Source: Acanthamoeba sp. SK_2022b
Taxonomy: Eukaryota; Discosea; Longamoebia; Acanthamoebidae
Assembly: GCA_027943245.1 (NCBI GenBank)
Contig: JANDJZ010000316.1
Span: 1 to 54,046, forward strand
Direction of reading: 5' to 3'
DNA: 54,046 nucleotides
A program made the position numbers and the translations under genes. The notes under the pieces are model-generated. The model saw only the letters and a list, made by a program, of their open reading frames with translations, was not told where the DNA came from and did no database searches. Below are positions 10,759 through 21,833 of the stretch, piece after piece; the first letter of the stretch is position 1; every line of letters begins with the position of its first letter.

Positions 10759-11555
10759 ATGCTCGCCTGCACTCGCATCGTCTCTGCAGTCATGCTCGTG
10801 GGCCTCCTGGCCTTCATCTCCATGCTCGCGTTCACTCCCACTGCGGAGGCAGCCCGCGATCCCGCGCTGACGCACGAGGAGAACATCAAGGTGGCCCTGC
10901 GCAATTGGGAGCGTGGCCTCAGCGGCAAGCCCGTCAACTGCCGCCGCTTCGTTGATCTGTTCATCGATGATGGCGTGTGGTCGTCGCCCGCCGGTGCCCG
11001 CAACAAGACAGACACCAAATGTACGCTCCGAATCTGCCACACGCCACTTTTTTCATGCCGATGTAATTTAAAATTTTATTTTTCGGGTTCAAAAAATGTT
11101 GATTATTGTTTTTCTATTTCTTAATTAAATTACAGCTCACTGTAGAACGACGTGAATGGAACATATTAACGTTGTCGGCGTGAGCAGCGCGAGTGGTCAA
11201 GGGCCAGCGTCCGATGTACAACTACTGCGAGAAGGAGCGCTTGTTCTCGGGCTTTGATCAGGTGGAGGCCTTTGTCTCGGGCCCGACCACTATCTCTGGC
11301 TTTAGCGTGGCCTTCCCGCGCACCATCCTGCTCATCGTGAAGGACGTCTCGTGCCGCATGACCTGGCAGGGCATCGCCGTGATTGACTACGACGAGGAGT
11401 ACCGCATCAAGAGGTGGCAAGACTACTGGAACGAGGAGGAGTTCGAGCGGCAGTGGAAGGGCTGCCAGTGGCCCACGGACCTGCTTGCTGACACCTCGGC
11501 CGAGGAAGTCAAGGACGAGGTCCTGTCCCGCAGCAACGGCAAGGAGGAGCTCTAA
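10759..11555 (+). CDS. secreted SnoaL/NTF2-like domain protein
   Basis: Exons 10759-11020 and 11188-11555 sum to 630 nt (209 aa). A strong signal peptide occupies residues 1-31 (hydrophobic stretch ending TPTAEA). The mature part begins with a helix containing NWERGLSGK, then FVDLFIDDGVWSSPAG, which matches the start of SnoaL-like/NTF2-fold domains (helix, then the D-x-V-W-x-x-P strand). Later strands follow (MTWQGIAVIDYDEEYRIKRW). The cone-shaped fold hosts enzymes and binding proteins, so the function cannot be assigned. The tail after about residue 170 is charged. The start is set by the signal peptide. Confidence 0.75.
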
Positions 11556-11599
11556 AGCTTAGCTTCCACACCGCTCACCGCCATCACACACCACATTGA

Positions 11600-12180
11600 G
11601 CACACGTGATGATGTTTATTTGTTTATAGAACCATTTTTGCTTCACAGCACAACGTGCACAAGGGCATGGCCTAAGCAAGTGTGTGGGAAGTTGCTGGGC
11701 ACAAGTGGAAACAACTTGGTCTGAAATGGAATTGATTGATGTGAACATCTATGAGAATGCACTTGCCAAGGGTGTACCTAGCAGCTCACACAAGTTCTGA
11801 ATTTTGCAGCTCAAGGACAAAGCAGCACTTGGCCAAGGCCAAGACCTCATGGCAGGTTTGCTTCACATAGAGGCTGTGTTGTTGTCACTACATAGGTCAC
11901 AACACCACAGCCACACTCCACCATTCTGCACAATCCTGCCAAGGAGACAGTAGCCATGTGTGCAGCCACATCTGTGCTTTTACCATCACTGGAGACAATC
12001 AGCCTGTCATTTGTGGTGTCTTGACCACAATGGCAATGACATTTACAGCTTCTCCATTGATTATGCAGAAGTAATATGGAGGTAACGAAACAACTTCTGC
12101 AATTCAAGCAACAGACAGCACCACACAGAATGACCTTCCACATGTGTCACTGATAAAGTCCAATGGCAACAGGCCAGCCA
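11600..12180. other. CpG-poor noncoding segment, probable decayed repeat
   Basis: About 580 bp with no plausible exon. It is rich in TG and CA and almost free of CG, unlike the flanking genes but like the transposon island at 24.3-29.4 kb. No inverted repeats or protein relic identified. Confidence 0.5.
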
Positions 12181-12293
12181 GCACAACCAACGCCATGGAC
12201 GGTGATGACGACAAGGGTGGCGGGACAAGGAAGAACAAAAGAAATGCCAGAAAAAGAAAAAAGCAATAGATCCAATCCTACGCGTGCGGCTGG

Positions 12294-13108
12294 ATGGAAG
12301 GATGGTGGATAGCGACCTCGCCCCAGCAATGGATCGATAGGTTGGGTCGTGAAATAGTTGTACAAATGAAGGGAAGCCAGGCGCCAATCGAGGGCTACCT
12401 CTACTCCATCGATCCGGAACTGCACCACCTCATGATCCTGCGGCTGGCCCCTGCGCCAACCTCCCACGTGGCTGAGGAGGTGCCCGTGCCCCCTTAGCCC
12501 CTTCGCCTCCTTCGTCAAATGGATCTGGAAGATGACGGTCTCATCTTGCGGTGTGGGAGCAGGTGGCCACTTGCCGGATGGAACGCGTGGTAGCATTCGC
12601 GCATGCGGTCACAGCCGTCAAGTGTACTTCATCCCCCCCCCCCCATCCCACGAGTTCGTGTGCGCACTTGCTGAGCCTGCATTGTTGGGGGCACAGTTGG
12701 GAGCGGGCGGGCGCCGATGGCATTCGACGCAGACGACGTGGCCCAACTCCTGGCCCCAGCCCACACGCCAGCGCAGACCGGCCCGGCCACCGGCAGCGCC
12801 TTCACCAGCGAGAGAATCCAGTACCGCAAGGCGGTCGTCCAACAACTGCTCGAGAAGGTGACCTGCTTCCCCTGTCCCGGCTCGTTGCTTGTTATTTGTT
12901 CATGTGGCCATCTCACACCGAGTCGTTGGCGTTGTGGTTCGACGCGAAGGCACTGATCCCGCACGGCGAAGAGGAGGGCGGCGTCATTGTGGTGATGAAC
13001 GGCGTGGCGTCGATCGACCCGCCCTACAACGCCGAGTCGTGTCGATCACGCAACGAAATAGTCCTGCAGCGCTTGCAGGCCATCCTCGCCACACTCGTGC
13101 CCGTCTGA
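12294..13108 (+). CDS. GEMIN6: Gemin6-like SMN-complex protein
   Basis: Gemin6 has an Sm-like fold and works with Gemin7 in the SMN complex that assembles Sm cores on snRNAs. Exons 12294-12479, 12563-12623, 12697-12857 and 12923-13108 total 594 nt (197 aa). The N-terminus (SPQQWIDRLGREIVVQ ... EGYLYSIDPELHHLMIL) follows the Sm1-like start of animal Gemin6 (W, then a V-x-V strand, then G-x-x-x-x-x-D-P). RVVAFAHAVTAVK follows the second Sm strand pair. The C-terminus contains LALWFDAKALIP and SIDPPYNAESCRSRNEIVLQRLQ, nearly the diagnostic IDPPYxxExCxSxNEIxLxRxQ motif. The intron borders were chosen to keep this similarity; each keeps frame. The comparison is from memory. Confidence 0.8.
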
Positions 13109-13207
13109 GGCATGTATTTTGATGCTAATAGCAGCTCCCTACCCGATCTCAAGCGTTTGTAAGCTGCAAAATCGTATAAATAATAACAATAATAATAATA
13201 AAAATAT

Positions 13208-13970
13208 AAACAAACATATACTTCGCCGAATTCAGGGTGCCACAATCGTTGTGGCCAAGCAGTTGACGCCCTACAGGGAAGGCGGCGCGTATAACCTTTT
13301 CGGTGGGGTGATGGTGGCGATGAGAACAAGGGAAGCTTACCGCTTGCGGTGGTTGATACCCAGCGCATGGCGGAGCCCTGCTATCGATTAGCAGGAGAGC
13401 CGCCTTGACCATCACAGTCCAATCTCGGGGACAGACACGCACGCAAGTCAAAGACCAGACAAAACGTCTTGGGCGGCGGGCACAACATTCCAGCCAACCA
13501 CAAAAAGATTAACCAAACCTGAGCTCCATCAACATCACCAGCACCCCCTTTTTGTTCAAGAGTACTCATCTCAGTGGCACTGTTGCAGAAAGAGCTCGTG
13601 GGTGTTTGCACCGAAGGAAACAAAACATATACTTCGCAGAATTCAGGGTTGCCACAATCGTTGTGGCCAAGCTGTCTACGGCCTCCAAGGGAAGGCGGCG
13701 CGCCTTCTTTTCGGTGGGGTGGTGGCGATGAACACAAGGGAAGCTTACCGCTTGCGGTGGTTGATACCCAGCGCAAGGCGGAGCCCTGCTATCGATTAGC
13801 AATACCTGTTGTCCAGCCAGTCCATTCTCGGGGACAGACGCGCATGACCATCAAAGGTGCCGAAAGCGCCTTTGAGAGGCTGCGCTTTCCAGCACAACCC
13901 AACAAAAAGATTAACCAAACCCTGAGCTCCCCCTCAACATCACCAGCACCCCACCTTTTTTCTTAACACC
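13208..13970. repeat. tandem direct duplication of a ~400-bp unit
   Basis: Copy 1 (about 13208-13555) and copy 2 (about 13615-13970) share blocks in the same order: ATATACTTCG at the left, a nearly identical core at 13305-13393 and 13712-13799 (ending CCTGCTATCGATTAGCA), CTCGGGGACAGAC, and AAAAAGATTAACCAAACC at the right. Between blocks the copies differ by substitutions and indels. Short open frames are conserved on both strands through the core, but none resembles a protein. Could be a duplicated ncRNA locus or a mobile-element fragment; no known RNA recognised. Confidence 0.75.
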
Positions 13971-14053
13971 TGCTTTATCAAGAACTTTATTCAAGTCTTT
14001 GATGTTCCTCGAAGGCGCGTAGCCGTGTGACACGAAAAGCGATGAGGCTCATG

Positions 14054-15355
14054 TCAGTTTGGCGGCCGGAAGGCCTTAATGGTCTCATAGAGCAGCGGCA
14101 GCTCCTCCAGCAGGCCCACGTGGTGCGGTCGCCAGCCCAGCACTTCGATGGCCTTCCTCGGGTTGGCCACCACCGTGACGTCCATGAACTGGCCCCAGAA
14201 ATCGCTGCCGGCCGGCTGTAGCACATGTCCATCGACACGACACGACACGACACGACAGTGAATCGGGTGGGCTGCGAAGAAGAGCTCGCAATGTGCGGTG
14301 AGGCATACCTCGTAGGCGACGGTGCCGGTGAAGCCGACCAGCTTGGCGGCGCGCAGGTTGAGCTCCTCCCAGCTGGGCGCGCTGGAGGGGGAGGCGATGT
14401 TGAAGACCTCGCCCCTGGCCGCGTGGATCTTCTGCGCGGCCAGCACGTAGGCCTGGGCCAGGTCGTCCACGTGCACCCACGACCACTTGCGCTCGCGCTT
14501 CCCTGCATCAGAGGCACGTCGTTAAGAACGCTGCGTGACGTGGCAATCGCCAATGGCGGTGGTACCGCTGATGGTCCAAGTATCGCCGGTGGTGCCAAAG
14601 AGCTGGGCCAAGAAGCTGCCCGAATAGCCGTAGACGAAGCTCGGTCGAATCACGACGCCGTTGACCTTGTCCTGGCCCACGACCGCCTTCTCGTGGTCGA
14701 TGCGCCACTGGGCCAGCGGATGCGGCTTGATGGGCGTGGTCTCGTCGACCGCCTCCTCCGGGTGGTCGCCGTAGATCAAGAAGCCCGACGTGTAGATGAA
14801 CGTCTTCTTCTGATGCCAGCCCTGCTCCGCCGTCTGTTTTCAACACGCAACACGCAACACCAAAGGTCACCCCTACCGCCGTGTTGAGCGACTGCGTGTT
14901 CGAGATGGAGGCACCTCGACCACGAGATCAAGTAGCTTCTTGTTGGAATGGCCCGTCTGGGTCTCGGAGGCATCGAACACGTTGTCGACGATGATGGACG
15001 CCTGCTTCACGTACTCCACATACGTCTCTGGCTTGCTCAGGTCCCTACACGCGTTCACAAGGTTTATTATGATGATTATTAATATTATTATATAATATTC
15101 ATTTTTAATGATTTATGAGATACCCGAGGACGGGTATGATCTCATCACGTCTGAGAGCTGCCGCCTTGTCCTCGCCTCGCACAAGCGCGTACACGCGGTA
15201 GCCATGCCGTCTGAAGGCCCGCGCAACCTGGTTTTAATGAAGATAAAAACAAACGTGTCCTTCAGGCAAGTGTTTCGGTGGGGGCAGTAGGGAAGGAAAA
15301 GGACCTGCAGGCCTATGTAGCCGGAACCGCCGCTGACGAACACATGAGTAGACAT
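14054..15355 (-). CDS. NAD(P)-dependent epimerase/dehydratase (extended SDR)
   Basis: Extended short-chain dehydrogenase of the nucleotide-sugar epimerase/3-beta-HSD kind; the substrate is unknown. The start at 15355 gives MSTHVFVSGGSGYIGLQ, a classic GxxGxxG Rossmann motif (residues 9-15). Exon 1 is 15355-15305, exon 2 is 15227-15124 (ending IIPVLG), exon 3 starts at 15044 (GDLSKPETY). Then TFIYTSGFLIYGDH carries the catalytic Ser/Thr-Tyr region, followed by GVVIRPSFVYG, the WVHVDDLAQAYVLA motif typical of epimerases, and a C-terminal GWRPHHVGLLEELP ending at a TGA (14054-14056). Between exon 3 and the YTSG exon a 15-nt exon (14877-14891) is possible but tentative. Confidence 0.85.
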
Positions 15356-15657
15356 GGTGGAGTTTGTGGGGTGGTGAGTGTTGGGGTGGCTGTGCTCGCT
15401 TGTTGTTTGTTGGTGTGTTGTTAAAACTCGCCGGCCACCTTGGCCTCTCTTTTGCTCTCTCGCCGCAAGTGCGAGCACACGCCGCTTCGCCGCTTCAGAC
15501 AGGCGCAGACCACGGTTTCTCTCGCCGATACTCAGCGTTTGCTTTTTGTTTTTCCTTGGACGGAATTACAATAATAAATAAATTAAATAAATAAAGAATG
15601 AAAATAAATAAAATTTATGGGCAGAACAGTGCCCCGAGAATACAGCTGAGACAGAGA

Positions 15658-17361
15658 TCAAGGCCAGTGGCTGGCCACGAGGGCGAGGTCCACGCTCCTC
15701 CGCCGATGGGCCTCGCCGGGCAGGGCGGGGTAGAGGTCGAGCGGGAGGCTCTGGTTGAGGCCACCGCTCCGGCCGCCGACGGCCTGGGCCAGCTGCTGGT
15801 GGTGGTGGAGGTAAGGCTGGTGATGAAGTGGCAGCGGGCGAAGGAACGAGTGGTCTTGCTGTTGATGACCATGATGAAGTGGTTGATGAGGCTGTTGTTG
15901 GTCGAGCGATTGCAAGAAGTGGTGGAGCGAGGGAAGCTGCTGCTGGTGTTGAGGCCAATTGGTAGAACCGGAAGGAGGGAGGGGAGGAGAGGGAGGCGAG
16001 GACGATGGGCTGCCGTGTGGATTCGATCGTCGAAGCGGCCGAGCCTCCGCTTCGCCGCCGCCGCCGCCCAGTGCGCGGCTGCTCCGGTTCTTCTCGGTCT
16101 TGGGCCCTCGCGTGCTCGTCGAGCGCTCCCGCCCGCGGCCCACCTGCGCCTTGTCCCTCCCCTTCCCGCCCACGCTCTCGTGGTCGCCCTGGTGGTCCTT
16201 GTCTCTGCTTCGACGCTGCTGGCGCCGGCGCTTGGCCGCCGGAGCCCCCTCCCCGTCGTCCCGCGCGCGTTGGTTGCTTGGAACTCGCCGGCCGGTCGCC
16301 TTCTCCTTGGCCGACTCGGCCTTGGCCCTGTCGATGCCCAGCTGGCGCAGGAGGAGCTCGCGCTGCTGCTGCAGGTGTTGCTCTCGCCGGCGCAGGGCAA
16401 CCGCCTCGGCCTCGCCGCCGCCGGCGGGGGCTGTGGCCGTCGACGAGGCCAACGACAACAGCGGCGGCGGCGGCGGTCCTTGGGGCGGAGTGGTCAGGCC
16501 GGCATAGACGGACGGGAGGTAGGCGCCTAGCCTCGCCACGGAAGTGGTTGTAGCGGTAGTAGTTGATGTTGATGTCGACGTTGATGTTGGTTGCTGTTGT
16601 TGTTGGCGGGAGAGGTGGTCGAGGCCCCAGTGCCGCCCTTCCTCGGTTGGGCGAGTAGTCGTGGTAGTCAGCGGCGTTCCGTGATGTGGAAGAAGATGAT
16701 GAGGATGAAGAGGCACGTGCGTCTCGAGAACCGGCAGTCGCGGCCTGTCGGGGTCCGTCAAGTTGATGTTGTTGGGCAACAGAGCACCGTTCGCGAGATG
16801 CTGCGGTGGCGGGATCGGGACGAGCACGTCGGCCTCCTTTCCGAAGTTGTACACGAACACGGTGGGCGTGGCTGTCGAGTAGGACGGGGGCGAGTAGGGC
16901 GGGTCATGGTGGTGGTGGTCGAGAGCGCGAGTGGCGATGGCGTCACGCCTCCTCGAGCCACGTGGAGGAGAAGTAGAGCGGGCGGCACCGGTCGCAGAGG
17001 AGGAAGATGGTGGTGAAGAAGAGGGAGAAGGGGCGGTTCGTGGCTTCGCCTCAGTCTTGTTCCTCTTCCTGGAGGGCAAACCCTCTGCAGGACCGTCCTC
17101 TTCGTTCGCCCGGGGCCACGTGCGCTTCTTCTTGGCCGCGTTGTTGTGGTGCTCCGCTGCTGGCTCTACGCGTAGGTCTTGGATGGCGTCGCCGTCGTTG
17201 AGGATGTAGTGCAGCGACGTCTTGCCCACGTCCATCGGGGAGGAGGCAGAAGATTTGGACTTCAACCAAGACGAGGAGGGAGAAGATGATGAAGGAGGGG
17301 GTGGGCCAGCAAGGCTGAGCAGCAGCTCGGCCATTTCGTCGATACTGGTGGTGGCTGCCAT
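15658..17361 (-). CDS. large low-complexity (Ser/Pro/His/Gln/Arg-rich) protein, unknown
   Basis: A single long open frame runs from at least 17361 (MAATTSIDEMAELLLSLAG) to the stop at 15658, about 567 aa. It is dominated by runs of Ser, Pro, Thr, His and Gln and by basic clusters (RKRNK, AAKRRRQQRR) that look like nuclear localisation signals. The only ordered-looking parts are the N-terminal helix IDEMAELLLSLAG and a short segment FVYNFGKEADVLVPIPPP. A disordered nuclear protein, perhaps a transcriptional regulator, is a guess. The frame also extends upstream to 17490, but the Met at 17361 before the helix is preferred. Overlapping antisense frames are Arg/Ala/Gly shadows. Confidence 0.6.
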   Translation of the reverse strand: MAATTSIDEMAELLLSLAGPPPPSSSSPSSSWLKSKSSASSPMDVGKTSLHYILNDGDAIQDLRVEPAAEHHNNAAKKKRTWPRANEEDGPAEGLPSRKRNKTEAKPRTAPSPSSSPPSSSSATGAARSTSPPRGSRRRDAIATRALDHHHHDPPYSPPSYSTATPTVFVYNFGKEADVLVPIPPPQHLANGALLPNNINLTDPDRPRLPVLETHVPLHPHHLLPHHGTPLTTTTTRPTEEGRHWGLDHLSRQQQQQPTSTSTSTSTTTATTTSVARLGAYLPSVYAGLTTPPQGPPPPPLLSLASSTATAPAGGGEAEAVALRRREQHLQQQRELLLRQLGIDRAKAESAKEKATGRRVPSNQRARDDGEGAPAAKRRRQQRRSRDKDHQGDHESVGGKGRDKAQVGRGRERSTSTRGPKTEKNRSSRALGGGGGEAEARPLRRSNPHGSPSSSPPSPPLPPSGSTNWPQHQQQLPSLHHFLQSLDQQQPHQPLHHGHQQQDHSFLRPLPLHHQPYLHHHQQLAQAVGGRSGGLNQSLPLDLYPALPGEAHRRRSVDLALVASHWP

Positions 17362-17929
17362 CAATCGAAGAGAGAAGTTTAGTGGGACTAGCTGCTCTTG
17401 CTTCTTTGTGTACGTGTGGTGCCCTGCAAGGCGGTGGGAGCGGCGAGAGGTCGGTAGCAGGGGCGTGTGCGGCAAGGCAACTTGCCCCACTCACGCTGCA
17501 TGGGCCCGTTGATCTTGCTCTCCCCGTCCCTTCCTGGCCAACCTCTGGCGCAACCGTTCGCCGTCAAGCGCTCGCCATTGGCGGCCGGGAGCTCATGGCG
17601 CATTTCTGCGCTGCAGTGCTAAGCCCGCCGGAACCTCTCGGCACAACCCACACCTCGGCCGCGGAACTGCGCCGTGATGCATGGCGCCAAGCGCAAGCAC
17701 AGACCCACCTTGCGCCCACCAAAGCTACTCCAAAACAAAACACAATAAAGATTAAAATAGATGATATAAAAAAACAGACAAAGATTCCTACCTATTTTGA
17801 AAATATAAATCATAAATCAAGAAAATGGAAGGGGACGTTACAGAGATACGCCCAAGAGCCAATAAAGCAACCGCGAGTTTTATTGCTGGTTTATGTGGTG
17901 AACAGCGTATCACGAGGCCACACCCTGCT
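17362..17929. other. intergenic between two minus-strand genes
   Basis: About 570 bp upstream of the low-complexity gene and downstream of CLP1, AT-rich near 17740-17830. No coding region or RNA gene recognised. Confidence 0.5.
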
Positions 17930-20060
17930 TCACTCGTACCACTTGAGCGCGCCGACGACGACGAAGCGACTGGGGAGAGGGCCGGGACAAGGGGCCAGCA
18001 CGGTCAGCTTCTTCTTCTCCACGTTCACGTCCGTGCTGTGTGCGTTGCGTCGTTTTGTGTTAGGTTGTTGGTGTTGTTGCTGTTGTGTTATGTGTGTGTG
18101 CATCACGCGACACACGGCGACGAGCGTCGTAAGGCGCACGTACATGTACAGGAAGCCCGCGAGGTTGCTCTCGAGCAGGGCCTCGGGCGTCTTGGCGTGC
18201 GAGACGCCAATGATGGAGTGCACGATCTCCTGCACGGCGAGTCGCGTTGGACGTGTATGAGCGTGAGTTGTGGGCGGGAGGGCTGGTCCCGCCGAACGAC
18301 AGTGGGCGCTCACTGAGCAGAGGGGCGCGAGGTGAGGCGAACCTGCGTGGGCTGCACTTCGACCAGCTTGGTGGGCGTGATCGTGCGCTCGGCGCCGATG
18401 GGCAGGGCCGAAGACGGCGCGCGCGGGCCTCCGCCGATGCGGTAGATCGAGATGTCGGCAAAGTCGATGAGCGTCGAGTGTGGGCTCAGGTCGCCGCTGG
18501 GCCCGTAGAAGTACTCCCGAATCTTGTCCACCCTCGTCTGCGCTCGCGCAAGACGACAACTTCAATGAGGACAACAACAACAACAACAATTATAGAAGAA
18601 GAAGGTAGCGAACCTGTCGTCTGTAGTTTGGATCTCGGGTCACAACGCCACCCGATTTGTACAGCTTGATCACCTCTGCTCAATGAATGGATGAGACGTG
18701 GAGAACATGAAAGTGCTAGCGGAAAGTATATATAAAATAATAAATGAATTAAAAAAACAATATTAACAATAAATAAATAAATAGAGCAAGAAAATAGAGA
18801 AAGGCGACGCACGTATTCTCCTGTCCTGGACCTGGGAGAGGTCCTGCTGGAGGTCCGAGTAGAGTCGCTCGTTGTCGAGCACGAGCACGACCGTGGCCCG
18901 GGTGGCGTCGATGGCGTGGCGGATGAGGTCGTATCCGACCCCGTCTATCCACCCACACGTGTTCACCACCAGACCGCCGACCGACGCTAGTGGGGCATGG
19001 GCGACACGAAGTGGGTCAGCGGCTGGAGCTCCAGCGTTGTGCAGCTGCCGTGAGGCGTGGAAGCTTCCAGGGAGAAAAGCGGCTGTACCGTCCTGGTTGA
19101 GTTCCATGCGACGGTTGACGTCACGCAGGAGGTTGCTGACCTGCAGCTTGTACAGATCGGGATTGCTGCTGGGCGTCACGTCGCCGTACCAGTAGACGAG
19201 CGGCGTCGCAAACTCGAAGCCCTCCTGCGCCGCATGCGCGCGCGATTGGACACACCGCCCAGAGGCAAAAACGTCACACACAAAATCGGCCCCAAAGCGA
19301 AGCGCAGCCGCAGCTCAGAGGCAACGCACAGACACATCGATGGGCTTCTCGATCGGCAGGGCGGCGATCATGCCAGGCACAGAGGAGCCCTGCCGCACGC
19401 ACAGCAGGACACATGGTGAGGAGGGACCGGGTGCATGTGGAAGGGACAAAGGCGGCGCACTTGGCCAATGTCGATGTCGACGACGGTGGGCGTGCGACCG
19501 AGGCGAGCGGCATAGGACGCGAGGATGCGGCTGAGGGACGACTTGCCGGTGTCGGTCGGTCCGACAATCATCACGCGGGGCCCCTGCTTGTCCGTGCGAT
19601 CGGCGATGTCGCGCATCTCCTCCAGCATGCCGTGCACGTTCATGTAGGCGTTCATCGGCGTCTCCTTGCCCACGTAGGCGTGGCACTGGCCGGCCACCTC
19701 GATGGTGCAGCCGTGCCAGCTGAAGAGGGCGAACTTGCATCGGGTGAACGTGTACGCACGGTCCTTAGCCAGCTCGGTGCCGAATATCTCTCCCGTGCCG
19801 TCCGTCATCTGAAATAGAAAATAAATAGATAATTAATTAATTAAATATTTTCAATATTTGAAAAAAGTGCAACACTTAGCATAGCGCCACACAAAGGTAA
19901 CAAAAAATTAAAAAAAAAAAAAAAAAGGAAAGAGGAAGTGCTGGGAGACCTTTAGCGTGATTTTTACGTCCTTGTCCACTTCAATGCGCAGCTCCTCCTG
20001 TCGCATGAGATGCCATGTGCGCACACTCTCCGATTCTGGTGTCTGCTGTGGCACATTCAT
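17930..20060 (-). CDS. CLP1: CLP1, RNA 5'-kinase-family subunit of pre-mRNA 3'-end processing
   Basis: CLP1 belongs to cleavage factor II for mRNA 3' ends and, in animals, is a polynucleotide kinase in tRNA splicing. The start at 20060 gives MNVPQQTPESESVRTWHL then EELRIEVDKDVKITLK, matching the N-terminal beta domain. Next come GTGEIFGTELAKDRAYTF and FSWHGCTIEVAG, then Walker A in GPTDTGKSSLSR, VVDIDIGQGSSVPGMIAALP (kinase core with Q-G-x-x-x-x-P-G) and VNTCGWIDGVGYDL. The C-terminal domain includes LSPHSTLIDFADISIYRIGGGPRAPSSALP and ends FVVVGALKWYE. Multiple introns, with a poly-A run at 19911-19926. The P-loop Lys and Ser are intact, so ATP binding is expected. Divergent from the TDP2-like gene, 214 bp apart. 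Confidence 0.93.
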
Positions 20061-20274
20061 CGCGATTATTTTCCTGCTCTGATTGATCGACGCAAGTGGC
20101 CTTTTTGCCGGCGTCTCTTCTTTCTTCCAAACTTTTTCTTTCTGATTTCGTTCTTGCTGTGCACATTCCATTCATTGCTTGCATAGTTCACGCTAACAAC
20201 GGAATGACCTTTGCAGAAGACAGCAAGGGCGCCAACAACACAGAACACCTAGCCAACAGAACGCCGAGCACGAG

Positions 20275-21695
20275 ATGAGTTTGGCTGAACAGCTTAGCAA
20301 GAACAGGCTGCGTAAGGTGGAGAAGCCCAAGGAGCCGCCATCGCTGTTGAAGGAACTAAATGCCTACTCAACCGTGGATATCTCAAAGCTGCGCACTTCC
20401 ACCACCCCTTCGCACCGCTACGACCCCACGTCCGACCAGTGGGTCACGGTCGATGACGTGCCGGTACATGCACCCAACGAAGTATTGTTTTAAATTTGTG
20501 ATATCTTCTAACTCGCCATCACCCAAGTGTGCATGCCCCTTGCCAGCCAAGTTGCGTGTCTTGACGTTCAACGTCTGGATACAGCAGGACTTCCTTGACC
20601 AGAGGTGCGCCTCATCGGCCACCACGTAAGCAGGCTGCTAAGTCCTCTGACAATTCTGGTCGTCCGCTCACTACTGCAGGATGAGCGCCCTGGTCGATAT
20701 CCTGGAGGACAAGAAGGTCGACATGGTTGCACTGCAAGAGGCCACTCCCAGACACCTCGAACAGCTCCATGCGCATCCCTACGTCAGGTCAGTGAACGCA
20801 CATGTCGATCATACTCTTTCTCAATCTCATCTTCTGCCACACCGTTATTGGCAGGCGACACTACTTTATGAGCGGGTTCGAGGGCCAGTTCTCGACCTAC
20901 AAGACACTCCTCCTATCCAGAATACCCTTCGACTCGTTGATGTCCAGCGACATGCCCTATTCTGGGCGCAAGGTCATCACCGGTTCCTGGCAGTTCACGA
21001 CCTCTCCAGGTTCGCCAGCCAAATCCCGATGGTTTGCTGAAACTCCAGTATGAGCTTACGGCGCGCATCCACACATGTGCAGGAAACCCCGTCCACAGAT
21101 TCGCTGTCTCGTCCGTCCACCTCAAGAGCGAGGCGAATGATTGGAAGCCTCGAATGGAACAGTTGGCGTTCTTGGACTCCAAGGTGGCGCCCAACCACGA
21201 CACGTCAGTGATCGTGGGGGACTTCAACTTTCTGTTCAAGCGAGAGGAGGTCAGCAACGCTCCCAAACTCTTGTTATTGATTATCGACCACGTTTTCACG
21301 TTGGGCAGCTCTCTTCTTCTGCTCTCTTTCTTCAACAGGAGGCGATCAAGTCCAACGGCTATATCGACGTATGGCGAGAGCTGCGTCCCAGGGACGCTGG
21401 GCCCACCTTCGAAGCAAATATCAACCATCACGCCGCCAGCACGACCTCGCCCACGTTCTCTGCACGCCTAGGTACTCGAATCTTCGTCTGCTGGCTCTTT
21501 GCATTGCTAAGCTGGTGGAACTGGTCCCGACTGTCCCGTGGCCGTGCAGACCGAGTGGCGCTCAAGTCCGGGACTGGCTGGCGAGCGTCAAAGATCAGCA
21601 TCGTGGGCAAGACGCCCATTGTGCAAGGTCAGCTGTTCATATCCGATCACTGGGGCCTCCTCACCACCTTCAAGTTCTGCCGTGGCAAACCGTGA
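20275..21695 (+). CDS. TDP2-like tyrosyl-DNA phosphodiesterase (EEP superfamily)
   Basis: EEP-fold phosphodiesterase; TDP2 removes topoisomerase II peptides from DNA 5' ends. Exon 1 is 20275-20481 (starts MSLAEQLSKNRLRK); exon 2 is 20528-20604 (LRVLTFNVWIQQ); exon 3 begins with ...RMSALVDIL. Catalytic motifs in order: FNVW (Asn), LQEATP (Glu, Mg ligand), VSSVHLKS, VGDFNF (Asp-x-Asn), TFEANIN and the final SDHWGLL (Asp-His). All four metal/catalytic motifs are present. The N-terminal segment before the domain is charged and may bind partners. Introns are short (46-90 bp). APE-like or CCR4-like EEP enzymes are alternatives, but FNVW...QE(A/V)TP...SDHWGLL fits TDP2 best. Confidence 0.82.
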
Positions 21696-21833
21696 ATGGG
21701 TTTTCTGAAGGTTTGCGTAGAGTGGTTGCTGCATGAGATGAGGAACCCACACGAAACGGTTTTCTGAAGGAAGAGGCAGCTACTTTCATTTCTATTTCCT
21801 TTTCTTTTTCATTTTGCATGCCGGTGAAAAGCG

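Noticed and set aside
15598..16530. 310-codon plus-strand frame opposite the low-complexity gene
   Set aside because: Arg/Leu/Val-rich shadow of a GC-rich repetitive coding strand, without a domain.
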